Source: Nitrospira sp.
GTDB taxonomy: Bacteria > Nitrospirota > Nitrospiria > Nitrospirales > Nitrospiraceae
Length of the DNA stretch: 64,000 nucleotides
Direction: 5' to 3'
Assembly: GCA_024760545.1 (NCBI GenBank)
Contig: CP060501.1
Coordinates: 1,091,501 to 1,155,500, forward strand
Shown here: positions 61,636 through 64,000 of the stretch, in pieces
Position numbering within the stretch: position 1 is the first letter of the stretch
Layout of the letters: each line of letters starts with the position of its first letter
Made by a program: the position numbers and the translations under genes
The notes under the pieces: model-generated
What the model was told of the DNA's origin: nothing
Seen by the model: the letters and a program-made list of their open reading frames with translations, nothing else
Database searches by the model: none

Positions 61636-62961
61636 ATGTTCGCACGAAGCTATCATCCACTTACGTTTTGCTTCATCGGTTTTGGCTGGCTGGCGCTCGC
61701 TTCGATCCTCGGGTTGGCGATGCTGGTCGGACTGGTCGGAGGCACTCCACTGCCGCCATGGGTGCGGGCGCTCCACGTCCACGCAGTGCTGGTCGGCGGG
61801 GTAACCCAGATCATGCTTGGCGGATTTCTCTTGCTTGTTTCACCACTACACTCAGTCGATCGAAGAGAATCGGCATCCCATCCCCTCACGCTCTGGGCCA
61901 TGAACGGCGGTGTAATCGGAATGCTCGTCGGTTTCTGGCTGCATCAAGACATGGTCGTGGGCGGCGCCGGATTCGTGGTCATCGCCGCATTCTTGTCCGT
62001 CATACACACGATCTGGGGTCGGGTGCGCGAGACGTGGACGGCTTCGTTTGGATATTCATGTTATTACACGCTCTCCCTCCTCGCCCTAGTCAGTGGATCA
62101 GCCTTTGGGGAAATCGCAGCATTTGGGCTCATGCCGGAATCTTACGGCTATGTGCGGCTCGCGCATATTCATCTTGTTGTGCTCGGTTTTGTAGTCTTGG
62201 CCATTATCGGGATGACGCACCGCATCCTGTCGACGGTCTGGAATACTCCGCTCGTGAGACCCTGGCTTGCACAGGCAGTGATGGTCATGATGTCGATCGG
62301 TGTGACTGTTTTGATCGGCGGATTTCTGAACTCGTCCGTCCTTGTTGAAATGGCCGCCGGCGCTATCCTCTTCATTGGGGGAACGCTTCTAATCGGCGAC
62401 TTGTTCAGTGCATGGCGTTCCTCAACCCATGGCGGCAGCGCCGCCTCGGACCATCTCTTGATCAGTGGCTTCTTTCTCCTGTTCACCATCATTCTGGGTG
62501 TGCTTGTCGGAGCCAATAACCTATCCAGTCCCCAAACGTTGCCTTATGGCAAACTGCACTTGATCGCCTATACACATGTGACATTCGTCGGCTTCGTCGT
62601 GAACGCCGTCATGGGCGCCTTCTCACACCTCGTTCCCGTTACCTTGGCAGCCCGTCGCATCTCTAACAGCAAGAAACGCGGCCCATATCTTGAGCACCTC
62701 ACCGCAATCATGAATCGATGGAGAACCGTCCAAATCGCCGCCCTTTGCCTAGGAACCATGGGACTCGGCATCCTGGCGGCGCTGGCCTGGAATGTGCCGC
62801 TGAGCTCCATCTACATTCGAGTGACGATTTGGTCTTGTCTTGGCCTCATCTTGACCAGTTTCGTGATCTTCTCGGCCAAATTGACCGCGGTCGTGGCCAA
62901 ACAACCAGAGGCTCTCGTCACCCCGCACGTTTCTCCCGAGGAGTTGAAGCTCACGGCCTAA
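61636..62961 (+). CDS. 12-span membrane protein resembling haem-copper oxidase subunit I
   Basis: 441 residues with about 12 spans. Several His occur in membrane positions: ALHVHAVLVGG, RLAHIHLVVLGFVVLAIIGMTHRIL, LHLIAYTHVTFVGFVVNAV and AFSHLVP. This resembles cytochrome oxidase/NO reductase subunit I or the NnrS family, which bind haem with such His. The canonical HPEVY/HH copper-site pattern is not visible, so oxygen or NO reduction is unproven. AGGA precedes ATG 61636, 10 bases after thiD. It might be a haem protein or sensor. Confidence 0.55.
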   Translation: MFARSYHPLTFCFIGFGWLALASILGLAMLVGLVGGTPLPPWVRALHVHAVLVGGVTQIMLGGFLLLVSPLHSVDRRESASHPLTLWAMNGGVIGMLVGFWLHQDMVVGGAGFVVIAAFLSVIHTIWGRVRETWTASFGYSCYYTLSLLALVSGSAFGEIAAFGLMPESYGYVRLAHIHLVVLGFVVLAIIGMTHRILSTVWNTPLVRPWLAQAVMVMMSIGVTVLIGGFLNSSVLVEMAAGAILFIGGTLLIGDLFSAWRSSTHGGSAASDHLLISGFFLLFTIILGVLVGANNLSSPQTLPYGKLHLIAYTHVTFVGFVVNAVMGAFSHLVPVTLAARRISNSKKRGPYLEHLTAIMNRWRTVQIAALCLGTMGLGILAALAWNVPLSSIYIRVTIWSCLGLILTSFVIFSAKLTAVVAKQPEALVTPHVSPEELKLTA

Positions 62962-63034
62962 CCATTCAGATTCGCCGACCTTCACGCTGACCGCTCAAGC
63001 CGACTCTGATACAATCGCTCCCGTGGAAGAACGA

Positions 63035-63790
63035 ATGTCATTTCCCGGTCCTCACGGACATCGAATAGCGTCCATTTTGACCGAGCCGAGCGGCGGGACC
63101 GATAAAATCGCCATCCTGTGTCACGGATTTTTGTCATCGAAAACCAGCTCGACAAACAACGCACTGACACGACTGCTCATCGGCCACGGTATCGCCACCT
63201 TCCGTTTTGACTTTTTTGGACAAGCGGAAAGCGAGGGTTCATTCGATCAGATCACCGTTACCCTAGCGGTCGAACAAGCACACGCAGCCGTGGATCTCAT
63301 GAAACAGAGGGGATATCGCCGCATCGGCCTGATGGGATCCAGCTTCGGCGGTCTTGTCTCGATTCTGGCGGCTTCACAACGGACAGACCTGGCTTGCCTT
63401 GCCCTCAAATGTCCGGTCGTCGATTTTGCGGAAGAGCTACGGCTGGAGTTCGGAGAGGAAGGAATGGCGCAATGGAAGACGACCGACACCATCCCCAACA
63501 TCATGGGGGGGCCTGATGCGATTAAGCTTCGCTATGCCTTTTATGAAGACTGCCTCCGGCAGATTGCCTACGATCCCGCGCAATCCATTACCGCTCCGAC
63601 CGTCATCGTGCAAGGTGACCACGATGAACATGTCCCCCTGCACCAAAGCCGCCGACTCTATGAGGCGCTCCGGGTCAAGAAGCACCTTGAGATGCTGCAG
63701 GGAGCCGACCATCAGTTTACGAAGGGGGCGGACTTCATGCGGATGACGAATGTGATAGCTGACTGGTTGAACAGCTATCTCACCGGATAG
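63035..63790 (+). CDS. alpha/beta hydrolase
   Basis: 251 residues. HGF oxyanion region in ILCHGFLSSKTSST, nucleophile Ser in GLMGSSFGGLVS (GxSxG), Asp in VIVQGDHDEHVP and His in QGADHQFTKGAD complete the triad. It is an esterase/thioesterase-like enzyme of the YqiA/serine aminopeptidase S33 type. Substrate unknown. ATG 63035 has GGAAG upstream; GTG 63023 is possible. Convergent with the partial MBL gene. Confidence 0.85.
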   Translation: MSFPGPHGHRIASILTEPSGGTDKIAILCHGFLSSKTSSTNNALTRLLIGHGIATFRFDFFGQAESEGSFDQITVTLAVEQAHAAVDLMKQRGYRRIGLMGSSFGGLVSILAASQRTDLACLALKCPVVDFAEELRLEFGEEGMAQWKTTDTIPNIMGGPDAIKLRYAFYEDCLRQIAYDPAQSITAPTVIVQGDHDEHVPLHQSRRLYEALRVKKHLEMLQGADHQFTKGADFMRMTNVIADWLNSYLTG

Positions 63791-63840
63791 GAGATCGGGA
63801 TGCTGAAGCTAGCCAACCAGAGTAAAAATCTTGCGTGAGA

Positions 63841-64000
63841 TTATACCGTGATGATCTGACCTTCCTCTAGAAACGCCACCCATTGGATACCCAGCCGGCT
63901 AATTTGCTCTTCAATCTGGTTACGAAATTCGGGCTTCATGTGATAGGCGTAGATGGGCAGTTCGGGACGCTCGAGTTTTTGAAACTCTTTGAGGAACAGC
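63841..64000 (-). CDS. C-terminal end of an MBL-fold phosphodiesterase-like protein (partial)
   Basis: Only the last ~52 residues are in the window (reading LFLKEFQKLERPELPIYAYH at the edge, ending LEEGQIITV, stop TAA at 63841). The pattern LERPELPIYAYHMKPEF...RFLEEGQ is typical of the C-terminus of MBL-fold hydrolases of the 3',5'-cyclic-nucleotide phosphodiesterase type. The metal motif lies outside the window, so the call is tentative. If right, it could tie to the cNMP-domain kinase at 51.6 kb. Confidence 0.6.
   Translation of the reverse strand, partial: LFLKEFQKLERPELPIYAYHMKPEFRNQIEEQISRLGIQWVAFLEEGQIITV

Noticed and set aside
1-64000. CRISPR arrays, insertion sequences and rRNA genes
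   Set aside because: No regularly spaced repeats, transposase motifs or rRNA signatures were found by reading the window.

Overview
The window looks like a chromosomal segment of a Nitrospira-type bacterium (Nitrospirota). This is an inference from gene content, not from a marker gene. The evidence is a moderately GC-rich sequence with strong AGGAGG ribosome binding sites, multihaem and class I c-type cytochromes, molybdenum-cofactor genes beside Mrp and TatC, a complete Tol-Pal locus with two CpoB-like proteins, and many exported or lipoprotein hypotheticals. An Rh-type (Rh50) ammonia channel sits next to a ureohydrolase that resembles guanidine hydrolase rather than agmatinase. That pair suggests a complete ammonia oxidiser (comammox) or a close relative, but no amo, hao or nxr gene lies in the window to prove it.

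Layout. 0.1-3.0 kb: small hypotheticals and small membrane proteins (superinfection-immunity family, PsiE family, a 32-33 aa single-span protein). 3.5-6.4 kb: a KimA-like potassium permease coupled to an exported Ig-like protein. 6.5-11.7 kb: a HExxH putative peptide hydroxylase, RqcH/NFACT, a lone response regulator, a 2OG-Fe(II) oxygenase, and a glycine-rich RRM protein with a possible leader ORF. 11.8-20 kb (minus strand): an ABC-2 exporter with a His/Cys-tailed membrane partner, a six-haem NapC/NirT cytochrome, mobB, moeA, mrp, tatC and a DegP/HtrA protease. This is a maturation and export block that would suit periplasmic metalloenzymes. 20.2-24.5 kb: a caspase-fold lipoprotein that has lost its catalytic cysteine, a five-module repeat protein and a cytochrome c, separated by strong hairpin terminators of nearly the same sequence.

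24.8-39.2 kb (all minus strand): xerD, tRNA-Val, tRNA-Asp, then tolQ-tolR-tolA-tolB-pal-cpoB2-cpoB1, mutL, miaA, mtnP, a PfkB kinase, a PilF-like TPR lipoprotein and a RodZ-like protein. This is a long, tightly packed envelope and housekeeping run. 39.3-51.4 kb: an LpoA-like protein, a site-2 protease, trpS, and assorted lipoproteins and enzymes (PEGA, methyltransferase, BFN nuclease domain, MBL hydrolase, Ycf46-like AAA+, NlpC/P60-like).

51.6-56.2 kb: a compact four-gene unit of a cyclic-nucleotide-domain histidine kinase, a response-regulator/thioredoxin-reductase-like fusion without its CxxC, a monothiol DsbA-like protein and a DedA-rhodanese fusion. It reads as a redox-signalling system. 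56.4-64 kb: the Rh50/guanidinase pair, a FlgO-like exported protein, thiD, a haem-copper-oxidase-like membrane protein, an alpha/beta hydrolase, and the C-terminal end of an MBL-fold phosphodiesterase-like gene running off the window.
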